Of a stretch of DNA of 64,000 nt, positions 21,675 to 31,006 are shown one piece after another. The notes beneath the pieces were generated by a model. It made no database searches and was not told the DNA's origin. It worked only from the letters and a program-made list of their open reading frames with translations. The stretch spans positions 496,001-560,000 of the forward strand of contig CBDBBV010000002.1 of the NCBI GenBank assembly GCA_965203265.1, read 5' to 3'. Each line of letters starts with the position of its first letter. Positions within the stretch are counted from its first letter, which is position 1. The DNA is from JAHRAW01 sp965203265. Its GTDB lineage: Bacteria > Pseudomonadota > Gammaproteobacteria > Arenicellales > Poriferihabitantaceae. The position numbers were made by a program, and so were the translations under genes.

Positions 21675-23081
21675 CTAGTGCACGCGATCGATTTCCGCCA
21701 GCGAGGTGGCGCCGATTCGATCCAGTTCGGCGCTCCAGTACGCGGCTTGCGTGAGGAATTCCTGCCGGTATTCGGAATCGATCGGGGCGGATTTGGGCAG
21801 GGTTACCGTGAGCGGATTTCGATGCACGCCGTTCACCCGAAATTCGTAGTGCAAGTGCGGCCCGGTGGACCAGCCGGTGCTGCCGACATAGCCGATGACC
21901 TCGCCCTGCTTCACGCGCGCGCCGGATTTCACCTTCTTGGCGTAGCCGCTCAGGTGGGCATACAAGGTGGTGTAGCCGAAACCGTGGCGAATGGTGATGG
22001 TTTTGCCGTATCCCCGCTTGCGCCCGGCCAGCGTGACCACGCCGTCGCCGGTGGCGAGCACCGGCGTCCCGGTCGGCGCGCCGTAATCCACGCCCCGATG
22101 GGGACGCCATTTCTTCAGGATCGGGTGAAAGCGCCGGTGGGAGAAGTTGGAGGTAACTTGACCGAATTTGATCGGCGAGCGCAGAAACGATCGCTGGATG
22201 CCGTCGCCGTTGGGGGCGTAATGGGTGATGTGGCCTTGTGCATCGCGATGGTGGATGGCGCGCAGTCGTCCTTTGGCGGTGATCAATTCGGCGGCGAGGA
22301 TGTCGCCGTTGCCGACCTTCTTGCCGTCCAGATAGAGTTCTTCAAAGATCACCGAGAATTGATCGCCGGGTTGGATTTCCCTGTTGAAATCCACCTGCCA
22401 GCCGAACAATCGGGCGAAATCGTAGACGGTGTCGAAGTCCAGATCGATGCCGTCGGCGGCGCCGAGTAAACTGCTCCAGATGATCGCCTTGCTGCTGCGC
22501 ACCCGCACTTCCGGCGTGCGCGTTACAACGGTGGCGCGCAGCTGCTCGTTCTCTCGGACGATGCGCAATGTGGTGAATGTGTCGATGGGGTAGCGCAACG
22601 CCGCAAGAAAATCATCCTCGCCCGCGACCAGCCGGATTTCCTGCCCCGGCCGAATCTTTCGCAATACGGCGGCCTCCTTCAGTTTCGCCGCCGCGTAGGC
22701 GTCTTCGACCTTCACGCCGTGGCGCTTGAAAATCTCGGACAGGGTATCGCGCGGTTCGACCGTGGCGGTGATCCACCGATGGCTCGACTCCGCCGACTGT
22801 AGCGACTGTGGTGAGACGGGTTCGGGCAGGGCCGCTTCCGACGCCGATTCATGGGGCGGCGTGGGCGGCGTGGGCGAGGTGACCGGCGCGGGGGTAGCGA
22901 GCGCTTCGGCGGAGGGGGCGGGCGCCTTGAGCATGAAGTAGGTGGTCAGCAACGCCCCGACGGTGATCGACACCAGCGTGGCGTGACGCAGTATACGCAG
23001 CAACGGGCGCAGTATCGGCGTTGACTGCCGCCAAGTCAGGTCTTTAAGATCGAGTTGTTGCATCGAGTGTTTGTTCGGCAT
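21675..23081 (-). CDS. M23-family peptidoglycan DD-endopeptidase (MepM-like)
   Basis: A 468-aa envelope protein, anchored by one N-terminal membrane helix near residues 35-52 (ATLVSITVGALLTTYFML). A periplasmic region follows with a LysM/OapA-like segment (about 105-160: PRDTLSEIFKRHGVK) and the C-terminal peptidase M23 domain. Zinc ligands are present in HRGVDYGAPTGTP (HxxxD) and in STGPHLHYEFRVNG (HxH). Proteins of this design cut peptidoglycan cross-links to allow growth. It is upstream of anmK in a two-gene minus-strand operon and divergent from tyrS, a common gammaproteobacterial layout. Confidence 0.93.
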   Translation of the reverse strand: MPNKHSMQQLDLKDLTWRQSTPILRPLLRILRHATLVSITVGALLTTYFMLKAPAPSAEALATPAPVTSPTPPTPPHESASEAALPEPVSPQSLQSAESSHRWITATVEPRDTLSEIFKRHGVKVEDAYAAAKLKEAAVLRKIRPGQEIRLVAGEDDFLAALRYPIDTFTTLRIVRENEQLRATVVTRTPEVRVRSSKAIIWSSLLGAADGIDLDFDTVYDFARLFGWQVDFNREIQPGDQFSVIFEELYLDGKKVGNGDILAAELITAKGRLRAIHHRDAQGHITHYAPNGDGIQRSFLRSPIKFGQVTSNFSHRRFHPILKKWRPHRGVDYGAPTGTPVLATGDGVVTLAGRKRGYGKTITIRHGFGYTTLYAHLSGYAKKVKSGARVKQGEVIGYVGSTGWSTGPHLHYEFRVNGVHRNPLTVTLPKSAPIDSEYRQEFLTQAAYWSAELDRIGATSLAEIDRVH

Positions 23082-23218
23082 CGTGGTTTTTGATCGGCCG
23101 GCGGGTGAAGCCGGATTGATCGATTCGCCGTGGTTTCGGCGGGGTGGACAAGCATTGGGTTGTATACTCTACCGCGATGCGCCCGCGAGGTCAAAAATTT
23201 TTTGATCGCCGATAATCC

Positions 23219-24439
23219 ATGTCGATGTCGATGAATGTGAACGAGCATAGCGAAAACCTGACTGAACTGTGCCGCGGCACCGAGGAAATTCTGTTGCGCC
23301 ACGAGTTGGTCGAGCGCCTCGCCGCAGGAAGGCGGTTGCGCGTCAAGACCGGATTCGATCCGACCGCGCCCGATCTGCACCTCGGACACACCGTTCTCAT
23401 CAACAAGATGCGGCAGTTTCAGGCGCAGGGTCACGAGGTGATATTCCTGATTGGCGACTTCACCGGCCTGATCGGCGATCCATCCGGAAAGAACGCCACG
23501 CGCAAACCGATGACGCCCGAACAGATCGAGGAAAACGCCAAAACCTACCGGCAGCAAATCTTCAAAATTCTCGATGCGGACGAAACCACCGTCGAGTTCA
23601 ATTCGCGTTGGATGCACGCACTCGGCGGCGCCGGCTTGGTGGGGTTGGCGGCGCGTCACACTGTGGCGCGCATGTTGGAGCGGGATGATTTCAAGAAGCG
23701 CTACGGCGCCGGCGAACCCATCGCCATCCACGAGTTTCTCTATCCACTGGTGCAGGGCTACGATTCCGTGGCCCTCGAGGCCGATGTGGAGCTGGGCGGC
23801 ACCGATCAGAAATTCAATTTATTGGTGGGGCGCGAGTTGCAGAAACAATACCGCCAACCGCAACAGGTGGTGATCACCATGCCGCTGTTGGAAGGCTTGG
23901 ACGGCAGCCGCAAAATGTCGAAGTCCCTCGGCAACCACATCGGCATCGCCGAGCCGCCCGGCGAAATGCTCGGCAAGATCATGTCGATTTCCGACTCGTT
24001 GATGTGGAGATATTTCGATCTGCTGAGCCTGCGCCCCGGCACGGAAATCGCTCGCTTGAAACGGGCGGTGGATGACGGCATGAATCCGCGCGAGGCCAAA
24101 TTCGCCCTCGCCGAGGAAATGGTCGCGCGCTTTCACGCCAACGCCGACGCAGCGCGCGCGCGGCGGGACTTCATCGATCGATTCAGCCGCGGGCAAACGC
24201 CGCGAGATATGCCGACGGTCGCGTTGTCCGCAGCGGGCGGCCTGCCCATCGCCAATCTGTTGAAACAGGCGAATCTGGTGCAATCGACTTCGGAAGCCCT
24301 GCGCATGATCCGTCAGGGCGCGGTGCGGGTGGATGGTGAGCGGATCAGCGATCGCGGCTTGATCCTCAAGGTCGGCGCGCGCTATGTCTGTCAGGTCGGC
24401 AAGCGAAAATTCGCCGCGGTCACGCTTTCCGCCGACTGA
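23219..24439 (+). CDS. tyrS: Tyrosyl-tRNA synthetase
   Basis: Charges tRNA-Tyr. The 406-aa class I synthetase has the HIGH-type motif DLHLGHTVL near residue 50, the KMSKS motif in GSRKMSKSLGN, and a C-terminal S4 RNA-binding domain (TSEALRMIRQGAVRVDGERI). Length and motif spacing fit the TyrRS type common in gammaproteobacteria. A possible -10 (TATACT, 23163-23168) lies upstream. Confidence 0.97.
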   Translation: MSMSMNVNEHSENLTELCRGTEEILLRHELVERLAAGRRLRVKTGFDPTAPDLHLGHTVLINKMRQFQAQGHEVIFLIGDFTGLIGDPSGKNATRKPMTPEQIEENAKTYRQQIFKILDADETTVEFNSRWMHALGGAGLVGLAARHTVARMLERDDFKKRYGAGEPIAIHEFLYPLVQGYDSVALEADVELGGTDQKFNLLVGRELQKQYRQPQQVVITMPLLEGLDGSRKMSKSLGNHIGIAEPPGEMLGKIMSISDSLMWRYFDLLSLRPGTEIARLKRAVDDGMNPREAKFALAEEMVARFHANADAARARRDFIDRFSRGQTPRDMPTVALSAAGGLPIANLLKQANLVQSTSEALRMIRQGAVRVDGERISDRGLILKVGARYVCQVGKRKFAAVTLSAD

Positions 24440-24493
24440 TGGACTGATGGTATGCTATGCGTCCACGATGATCCCGACCTCCGGGGAACCGAT

Positions 24494-25144
24494 GTGAACC
24501 ATTCGACGGGCAGCCAGCTGTTTTGCAAGGGCGCATTGTTCGCCGTCGCCGCATTGGTCGCGGGCGAATGCGCCGCCCAGAGCACTCCGCCCGCCCCATC
24601 CGCTCAGGGCTGCCCGGAAATTCCGCAATACGACGAGGATGGCGCGCTGCTCACGCGAGCCGAGCGAATCGCCCGATTGGACAAGGCGCTACTCGACCTG
24701 CTCAATTCCGATTCGTGTCGGCTTACCCCGTCCGCCGTGGGTGGAGGCGCGGCCGGCGGTTCCGGTGGCGGTTCCAGCGATGCTCTCAGCGGCTCCGAGG
24801 GCACGGCGGACACGGCGTCCGGAGTTCAATCGATCCCAGTCGAGGGGATTCAAGGGGATGTGGCGGTGGTTGAACCACCTCGAGCGGATCAGGAAGCCGC
24901 GAATGATCCGCTCGCCGCGAATACACCCGATCAATCCGGCCTCGATCCGACCTTGCCCAACGGAAAATTGCCGGAGGACATCCCGCCGGTGGACAGCGAT
25001 GATATTATCGCCAAGCAGTTTCGTCAGGCCGCTCTGGAGGAAACCGATCCGAAGGTTCAGGCAAAATTGTGGAATGAATACCGGAGATACAAGGGCCTGC
25101 CCGTGCAGGATGAAGCGGAAACCGATGGGCAACCTTCGTCATGA
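24494..25144 (+). CDS. Secreted protein of unknown function, first gene of the ExbB/VWA operon
   Basis: A 216-aa protein with an N-terminal hydrophobic segment and likely signal cleavage site (LFAVAALVAGECAAQS). After it come short acidic and Gly/Ser-rich disordered stretches (GGGAAGGSGGGSS at about 80-95) and a C-terminal helical segment with QFRQAALEETDPKVQAKLW. No known domain is recognised. The GTG at 24494 is preferred because it follows a GGGGAA ribosome-binding site and starts just before the signal peptide; the frame is open to an ATG at 24452. Its stop overlaps the start of the next gene (ATGA), so it is part of the same operon. It probably acts in the periplasm. Confidence 0.72.
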   Translation: MNHSTGSQLFCKGALFAVAALVAGECAAQSTPPAPSAQGCPEIPQYDEDGALLTRAERIARLDKALLDLLNSDSCRLTPSAVGGGAAGGSGGGSSDALSGSEGTADTASGVQSIPVEGIQGDVAVVEPPRADQEAANDPLAANTPDQSGLDPTLPNGKLPEDIPPVDSDDIIAKQFRQAALEETDPKVQAKLWNEYRRYKGLPVQDEAETDGQPSS

Positions 25145-26454
25145 TTAAAAGCGAGCGAAAAATGAAACATTACTTCGATCAGGCGCCACGGCGCTCGGGA
25201 ATATCCGCTTGGGGCACCCTCTTGCTGTTGCTCGGCGGGCTTGCAGTGGGCGGTTGTGCTGGCGGTGGCGGCGCGGGCGGCTCAGTGTATGGCGGTGGCG
25301 CGAGTGCGCCGAGCGTGGGGCCGCAATCGTCCACCCAATACGGCGACACCGGCGACGCTGTGCTCGGCGACGATGTGGTCAGGATCGACGCCATCGTGCC
25401 GGTATTCGATCCCAACATACCGGAGGACTCGGACACTTGGGAGAAAAAGGGCGTATATCCGGAGTTGCGGCGCGCCGAGGCCAATCGCTTCGCGCTGAAG
25501 ATGAAGGCGGCGCTCGAGGACACCAACGCCTTCGGCACGGTGCGGGTGGTGCCCGATGCCACGGCGACCGGAGATTTGTATGTGATCGGCAAGATCCTCG
25601 AATCCAACGGGGAAGATGTCCGAATCAACATCTCGGTCACGGATATTTCCGGTCGGCAATGGCTTTCCAAGGACTTCAAGCATCGCGTGAAGGAAGCCTT
25701 CCACGACGATATTCGCAACAAGGGGAAGGACTCCTACGAACCGCTGTTTGCCGAGGCAGCCGCCCACATCGTGAAGCAATTGAAGCGGCGCAAGTCGGAT
25801 GATCTGGAGCGGCTGCGGCAGATCACCGAACTTCGCTTCGGCAGCAGTTTGTCCGAGGAAAACTTCGGCAGATACCTCAAGGTGCAGAACGGGCGCGTGG
25901 AGTTGGCGGCGGCGCCAGCCGACGACGATCCCATGCTGCAGCGGATACAACCCATTCGCGTTCGCGATCAACTGTTCATGGACGACATGCAGACCTACTA
26001 TGGCGACTTCGATCGGAAAATGAACGACAGTTATCTGGTGTGGCAGCAGCAGAGCATGGTCGAGGTGAAAGCCGCTCGGCAGGCGAAGCGCAAGGCGGTG
26101 GCACAGAGCATTCTCGGCGGTCTGCTACTCGTCGCCGGGGCAGCGGCGGCGCTGGAGGGTTCCGACGACCCCAACACCTTTGACACATCCGCAGTGGTGG
26201 GTGGTACCGCCGCCGCGGTGATCGGCGGGGCGGTTCTGAATATGGGCATCCAAAATTGGGGGGAAATGAAGGTGCATCGAGATGCGTTGGCAGAACTCGG
26301 TCGATCTCTCGATATCGAAATCGCGCCGCAGATCGTCGAGTACGAAAACCAGACCGCCGAACTGAAGGGCAACGCCGCCGAGCAACACGCCCAATGGATC
26401 GAATTCCTGCAGCGGATCTACGCTTTGGAAGCCACGCCGGACAAACAACTGTAG
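25141..26454 (+). CDS. Lipoprotein with CsgG-like periplasmic segment, ExbB/VWA operon
   Basis: A 437-aa predicted outer-membrane or periplasmic lipoprotein: hydrophobic N-terminus then the lipobox VGGC near residue 38, followed by a Gly-rich linker. Residues about 75-215 (IDAIVPVFDPNIP, TNAFGTVRVVP, ISVTDISGRQWLSKDF) resemble the alpha/beta fold of CsgG- or LptE-like lipoproteins; this is an impression, not a confirmed match. Near residues 318-375 two Gly/Ala-rich hydrophobic stretches (SILGGLLLVAGAAAAL; AAVIGGAVLNMGI) could insert in a membrane. An in-frame ATG at 25162 is an alternative start. It is coupled to its neighbours by a 4-base overlap upstream and a 9-base gap downstream. Confidence 0.75.
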   Translation: MIKSERKMKHYFDQAPRRSGISAWGTLLLLLGGLAVGGCAGGGGAGGSVYGGGASAPSVGPQSSTQYGDTGDAVLGDDVVRIDAIVPVFDPNIPEDSDTWEKKGVYPELRRAEANRFALKMKAALEDTNAFGTVRVVPDATATGDLYVIGKILESNGEDVRINISVTDISGRQWLSKDFKHRVKEAFHDDIRNKGKDSYEPLFAEAAAHIVKQLKRRKSDDLERLRQITELRFGSSLSEENFGRYLKVQNGRVELAAAPADDDPMLQRIQPIRVRDQLFMDDMQTYYGDFDRKMNDSYLVWQQQSMVEVKAARQAKRKAVAQSILGGLLLVAGAAAALEGSDDPNTFDTSAVVGGTAAAVIGGAVLNMGIQNWGEMKVHRDALAELGRSLDIEIAPQIVEYENQTAELKGNAAEQHAQWIEFLQRIYALEATPDKQL

Positions 26455-26463
26455 CTGGGAATC

Positions 26464-27975
26464 ATGCCTTCGGACACGCTTCCCGAAAGACTCGCACAGG
26501 CGCAATTCAATCGAGTCAGGAGGCGCAACAGATTTTTCGGTTTTGGCGCGATGGCCTTCGGCGCAGTGTTGCTGGTGGGCGCGGCCATCCATTTGCTACA
26601 GAGAATCCCGTTGCCCGACCGCGCTGATACTGCATCGCAAACCCCGCAGGTAGAAGAAACCCAATCCCCCCAGCCGGATACCGGCACAAGCGAATCGCCG
26701 CCGGATGAATACGCCGAGACGGACGCGCAGATCGATCAAACCGATCAAACCTTCCGCACCCAGTTCATGCAGCATCTGGCGCAATACGAAAGCGAAATCG
26801 AACCCCGCATCGAAGCGATACACCTGCCCAATTGGGCCGGCGACCAAGCCGCCGAACTGGAACGGCTGAAGGCGCGCGCCGTCGAACATTTTGCTCTGGG
26901 GGAATATCTGCTGGCGCGGCAGACACTGCAACAAGCTGACGAACTGGCGACGGCGGCGTTGGCCGAACACCCCGCTCGGCTGGCGGCGGCGAAACGCGAG
27001 GCGAAGGAGGCGTTTGCTAACCAGCAGTCGGCGCAAGCTGATGAGGCGCTGCAACGGGCGTTGTCTCTGAGCCCGAACGATGCGGAAATGCGCGCTCTGG
27101 AAAAGCGGATTGCGGTGCTGCCGCGCGTGCTCGACCTGTTGCGGCAGGCCGCGGTCGCGCAGAACGAGAACCGCCCCGAGAAGGAAATCGCGGCCCTGCA
27201 GGAATCTCTCGCCCTCGACCCGTCGCGCACCGAGGTTGCCGCCCGGCTGGCGGCGCTGCGGGCGGAACGCACGCAACGGCAATTTGCCGACGCATTGCGC
27301 CGGGCGAACGACGCGCTGGACGCGGGTGATTTGGCCGAGGCGGAAAAGCGCATTGATGCGGCGGCGGCGCTGGTGCCCGCCTCTCAGTCTCTCGACCCGT
27401 TGCGCGAGCGATTGAAGCAGGCACGCATCGATGTGGAATTCGACAACCAAACCGCCCTCGGAGAATCTGCGGTACGGGCCGATAACTGGGCGACCGCGGC
27501 GCGCTATTTCCATCTCGCCCAACAGCTGAAGCCGAACGACAAGACGGCCGTGGAAAATCACGATTCCGCCCGAAAGGTGGTCGCCATTGGCGAAAAAATC
27601 CGCCGAATGCTGGCGCAGGAGGAGCGGCTTGCGGATCGCGATGTGGTCGATTCCGTGGCCGCGTATCTGCGTCAGGTCGAACCGGTTGTCGGCGTCAGCG
27701 CCGGGCTGCGGGAAATCCATGGCGAATTGGCGCGCAAGGTGGCGTTGTACCTGATTGAGGTGGATGTGGTGGTCGTGTCCGACAACGCGACTCACATCGT
27801 TGTGCGCGGCGAGGGGCGGGTTGGCAAGACCACGCGCCGTACCATCCGCCTGCGCCCCGGTCGGCACATTTTCGAGGGCTCGCGTCCCGGCTACAAATCG
27901 AAATTGGTGCGCGTCGAGATCGAGCCGGGGGGGGCGCCGGTGGAGGTTACCGTCATCTGCGATGAAAGAATTTGA
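26464..27975 (+). CDS. Membrane-anchored helical-repeat protein with C-terminal PEGA domain
   Basis: A 503-aa protein with a cytoplasmic basic N-terminus, one membrane helix at about residues 24-45 (FFGFGAMAFGAVLLVGAAIHLL), and a long periplasmic part. Residues about 130-380 form Ala/Leu/Glu-rich helical repeats, probably TPR-like (FALGEYLLARQTLQQADELA, FANQQSAQADEALQRALSL). The last 75 residues form a PEGA-type beta domain (RRTIRLRPGRHIFEGSRPGY). PEGA domains occur in extracellular and surface proteins. Its stop overlaps the TTG start of the next gene by 4 bases. No enzymatic motif was seen. Confidence 0.78.
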   Translation: MPSDTLPERLAQAQFNRVRRRNRFFGFGAMAFGAVLLVGAAIHLLQRIPLPDRADTASQTPQVEETQSPQPDTGTSESPPDEYAETDAQIDQTDQTFRTQFMQHLAQYESEIEPRIEAIHLPNWAGDQAAELERLKARAVEHFALGEYLLARQTLQQADELATAALAEHPARLAAAKREAKEAFANQQSAQADEALQRALSLSPNDAEMRALEKRIAVLPRVLDLLRQAAVAQNENRPEKEIAALQESLALDPSRTEVAARLAALRAERTQRQFADALRRANDALDAGDLAEAEKRIDAAAALVPASQSLDPLRERLKQARIDVEFDNQTALGESAVRADNWATAARYFHLAQQLKPNDKTAVENHDSARKVVAIGEKIRRMLAQEERLADRDVVDSVAAYLRQVEPVVGVSAGLREIHGELARKVALYLIEVDVVVVSDNATHIVVRGEGRVGKTTRRTIRLRPGRHIFEGSRPGYKSKLVRVEIEPGGAPVEVTVICDERI

Positions 27976-30026
27976 ACACTTTTGAGCAAAAACTGAAAAC
28001 GGCCAGACGGAATTTCCGCACGAGGTTTTTGATTGTCGGGCTGGGCGGGATTGGGCTGATTGCGGTGATCCTGCCGCTGGCGTATTTCGCTCAGATCGCC
28101 CAAGTCGTTGCGTTTCGCATCGCGCCCCAGCCGGCGGCGGATCATGCCGAGGTGTCGGTATCCGAAGGCGTCGGCGTGGTGATCTCCGACAACGCATATC
28201 TGCTGGGCGAGCGGGCGACGCTACAGTTTGCCGCCCCGGGTTTCGTCACTCAGGCGGTGGAGGTGGATGCGGCACAGGATGTCGGGCTTCTGGAGGTCGT
28301 GTTGCAGGCGGCAGCGGTGCAGGTGGCGATCACCACCACGCCTTCGTTGCCGCAGACTCGATGGTATGTCAACGGCGCATTTGTCGCCGCCGCCGAGCAG
28401 TTTTCCGGGGAGATGCAGCCGCAGTCGGAGGCGGAGCCCGATATGGTGAGCATTACCGCCGACCACGAGTTCTATCAGCCGAAAACCCTTCAGGTCGAGT
28501 TGCAGGTCGGCGAGGATTTCGCGCGCCAGCTGGAATTGACGCCGGTCGACGGCAGCATCCGCGTCCAATCCGCTCCAGTGGGCGCCTCGGTCGAGTTCGA
28601 CGGCGAAATCCGGGGGATAACGCCGCTCACGCTAGGTGCCGTGGCCGGCGGGTTGCATCGGCTGCAGGTCGCCTTGCCGGGGCATGAAACCATCGAGGAG
28701 GAAATCGCGATTACCAACAAACTGCCGGATGTGGCGCGGGATTACCGGCTGAAATTGCAGCGGTCGACGGCGCGCGTCTCGGTATTCCCCGCCGGCGGTA
28801 TTTTGTCGGTGAACGGCGTGCCGGTGAGCGCGACTGCGCCGTTGTCGTTGGATGCGGGTACAAGCCATGTCGTTCGCTATGAGAAAGCGGGTTATCTCTC
28901 CCAGTCGCGGGAGGTGCGGGTACCGCTCGGTGACTCGACGCCCGTGGAAATCACCTTCCGCTTGCAAGCGGAAATCGGCGAGGTGGTCATTCGCGCCGAG
29001 CCGCCGGCCGAGCTGTTCATCAACGATCAACTCAGGGGCACCACGCCGCAAACCGCGAAATTGCAGGCGTTGCCGCACAAAATTACCCTGAAACGCTCCG
29101 GCTACCGCACGCTGGAGCGGATGGTCACGCCCAACTCCGCCTCGCGGATTCTCATCGACGAGACTCTGCAAACCGAATTCGCGGCGCGACTGGCGGAGGC
29201 GGCGCCAACGATCACCGCGGCCGCCGGCGTTGCCATGAAATTGTTCGACCCGCGAGCGCACGCCAACATGCCCTTCACTCTGGGCGCGCCGGCTACCGAC
29301 AGGTTCCGCCGCGCCGATGAATTTCAGCGAACTGTGAAACTGACTCGGCCGTTCTATGTGAGTACGCGCGAGATTACCGAGGCGCAATTCGCCAGATACA
29401 AGCCGATTCAGGTGAGCGGCAAGGGGTATCCGGTGCGTGGCGTTTCTTGGCTGGAGGCGGCGGGCTTTGCCAACTGGATGAGCGTGCAGGACGGCTTGCG
29501 CCCAGCCTATCGAATCGTCGATGGCCGGTTGCGCGATTTCGATGCCGACGCCGACGGCTATCGCTTGCCGTCCGAGGCGGAATGGGAGTGGTTGGCGCGA
29601 GCTGCCGGGCGCGCCGAGGTGGTGCGTTTCGTGTGGGGCAATCAGACCACCATTCCCGCCAACAGCGGCAATTTTGCCGACGAGAGCGCCAAGGGGAGCG
29701 TGCCCGCATACATTCCGAGATACAAAGACGGGTTTGCTGGCGTGGCGCCGGTGGCCTCGTTTACGCCCGATGCGGCCGGGTTGTATGATATGGCCGGAAA
29801 TGTGAGCGAGTGGGTGCATGATCGCTACGATTTGCGCCGACCCGTTGCCGGGCAGGTCGAGATTGATCCGTTCGGCGGGGGCGGCGGCGATGGAAGTCGG
29901 GTGGTCAAGGGCGCGAATTTTCGTTCGGCCTCGATAACTGCCCTGCGCGCCAGTTTCCGCGAGGGGTTGGGGAAACAGCGAGACGATGTCGGTTTTCGTG
30001 TGGTGCGATATTTGTATGTGGAGTGA
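27972..30026 (+). CDS. Membrane-anchored PEGA-repeat protein with C-terminal FGE-sulfatase-like domain
   Basis: A 684-aa protein. One membrane helix at about residues 20-42 (LIVGLGGIGLIAVILPLAYF) leads to a periplasmic array of about four PEGA-like repeats (for example GSIRVQSAPVGASVEFDGEI and GEVVIRAEPPAELFINDQLR). A C-terminal formylglycine-generating-enzyme/SUMF1 fold follows at about residues 415-684, with YVSTREITEAQFARY, YRLPSEAEWEWLARA, LYDMAGNVSEWVHD and DVGFRVVR. The whole protein has no cysteine, so it cannot be a copper/cysteine FGE; the fold is more likely structural or ligand-binding, as in PvdO/EgtB-type relatives. The start is a TTG overlapping the previous stop. Confidence 0.85.
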   Translation: MNTFEQKLKTARRNFRTRFLIVGLGGIGLIAVILPLAYFAQIAQVVAFRIAPQPAADHAEVSVSEGVGVVISDNAYLLGERATLQFAAPGFVTQAVEVDAAQDVGLLEVVLQAAAVQVAITTTPSLPQTRWYVNGAFVAAAEQFSGEMQPQSEAEPDMVSITADHEFYQPKTLQVELQVGEDFARQLELTPVDGSIRVQSAPVGASVEFDGEIRGITPLTLGAVAGGLHRLQVALPGHETIEEEIAITNKLPDVARDYRLKLQRSTARVSVFPAGGILSVNGVPVSATAPLSLDAGTSHVVRYEKAGYLSQSREVRVPLGDSTPVEITFRLQAEIGEVVIRAEPPAELFINDQLRGTTPQTAKLQALPHKITLKRSGYRTLERMVTPNSASRILIDETLQTEFAARLAEAAPTITAAAGVAMKLFDPRAHANMPFTLGAPATDRFRRADEFQRTVKLTRPFYVSTREITEAQFARYKPIQVSGKGYPVRGVSWLEAAGFANWMSVQDGLRPAYRIVDGRLRDFDADADGYRLPSEAEWEWLARAAGRAEVVRFVWGNQTTIPANSGNFADESAKGSVPAYIPRYKDGFAGVAPVASFTPDAAGLYDMAGNVSEWVHDRYDLRRPVAGQVEIDPFGGGGGDGSRVVKGANFRSASITALRASFREGLGKQRDDVGFRVVRYLYVE

Positions 30027-30037
30027 GTGAATCGATC

Positions 30038-30190
30038 ATGAAGAAAACTTTTTTCCGGCTTGCGCTGGTGGTGGTTGTCGGCGCCGCTGCCGTGTTGTTG
30101 TTGCGCACCACGGCGTTCGAGGCCACCGCCGACGGCGAGCCTTATTCCGTCAGTCTGAACAGTCCGGTCACCTTTCCGGTGGATATTTAG
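30038..30190 (+). CDS. 50-residue single-helix membrane peptide, ExbB/VWA operon
   Basis: This small open frame (ATG 30038, TAG 30188-30190) sits exactly between the PEGA/FGE gene and the ExbB-like gene. It begins MKKTFFRLALVVVVGAAAVL, a basic start and one hydrophobic helix, and ends with a short polar tail (PYSVSLNSPVTFPVDI) that would face the periplasm. It ends 9 bases before the next start. Size and position suggest an accessory subunit of the complex, but there is no recognised homologue. Confidence 0.6.
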   Translation: MKKTFFRLALVVVVGAAAVLLLRTTAFEATADGEPYSVSLNSPVTFPVDI

Positions 30191-30199
30191 GGGGAAACC

Positions 30200-31006
30200 A
30201 TGCCGAATTTGCTAAGAGCCGTAGCCGCGCTGGTGGTCAGCGCCGTGGGCGTGCACGCGGTGTATCTGTCTGTCATCCGACCGCACGCCGAATGGGCGCT
30301 GTTGCAGGCGCAGCAACAGGGGCTGTCGGCCACGCGCACCCTCTCCGTCATCCTCAAGGACTACGAGCAGGAAATCTGCATCATCCTGATGTTCTGGGGC
30401 ATCTACCTCATCGTGGAAAAGTGCTACACCATCGCCAAGCATCGCTATCTGTTTTCCATGGAGCTCATCGCCGACGGGCAAGCGGCGCACGATGGGCAAG
30501 AAGGGCAGGCGGGGGCGAATGAAATTTCCACGCTGGGGGAAATGCAGGCGGCGTTGCAGGAGTTCGAGAAGATCGAGGACTTCGACACGCGCAACGCGCC
30601 GTTGATCCGAACCTTGAGCAGCGCCGCTCGGCGCTATGTGGCCACCGGCGATGTGCAAAATACATCGGACGCCATCGTAACCGGCGTCGAGGCGCTGGCG
30701 GCTCGCATCGAATCCGGCAACTCCATGATCCGATACCTCATCTGGGCCATCCCGTCCATCGGCTTCATCGGCACCGTGCGCGGCATCGGCCAAGCGCTTT
30801 CCCAAGCGGATCAGGCGCTCGCCGGCGATATTGCCGGCATGACCGACAGCCTCGGCGTGGCGTTCAATTCGACTCTGGTGGCGTTGATCATCAGCATCTT
30901 TCTGATGTTTCTCCTGCATGAACTGCAGCGGCTGCAGGATAAATTGATCGTCGATACCCAAGCGTATTGCGAGGAATTTCTGTTGAGTCGCATTGAGAAA
31001 AAATAA
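30200..31006 (+). CDS. MotA/TolQ/ExbB-family proton-channel protein
   Basis: A 268-aa inner-membrane protein of the family that forms pentameric ion channels in flagellar stators, TolQR and ExbBD. Helices are visible near residues 5-25, 55-78, 178-200 and 220-245. The signature GFIGTVRGIGQALSQ followed by SLGVAFNSTLVALIISIF matches the conserved third and fourth helices. The cytoplasmic loop between helices 2 and 3 is about 95 residues. A GGGGAAA ribosome-binding site precedes the ATG. The stop overlaps the next start by one base (TAATG). No ordinary ExbD, TolR or MotB gene follows; the two VWA proteins take that place. Confidence 0.88.
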   Translation: MPNLLRAVAALVVSAVGVHAVYLSVIRPHAEWALLQAQQQGLSATRTLSVILKDYEQEICIILMFWGIYLIVEKCYTIAKHRYLFSMELIADGQAAHDGQEGQAGANEISTLGEMQAALQEFEKIEDFDTRNAPLIRTLSSAARRYVATGDVQNTSDAIVTGVEALAARIESGNSMIRYLIWAIPSIGFIGTVRGIGQALSQADQALAGDIAGMTDSLGVAFNSTLVALIISIFLMFLLHELQRLQDKLIVDTQAYCEEFLLSRIEKK

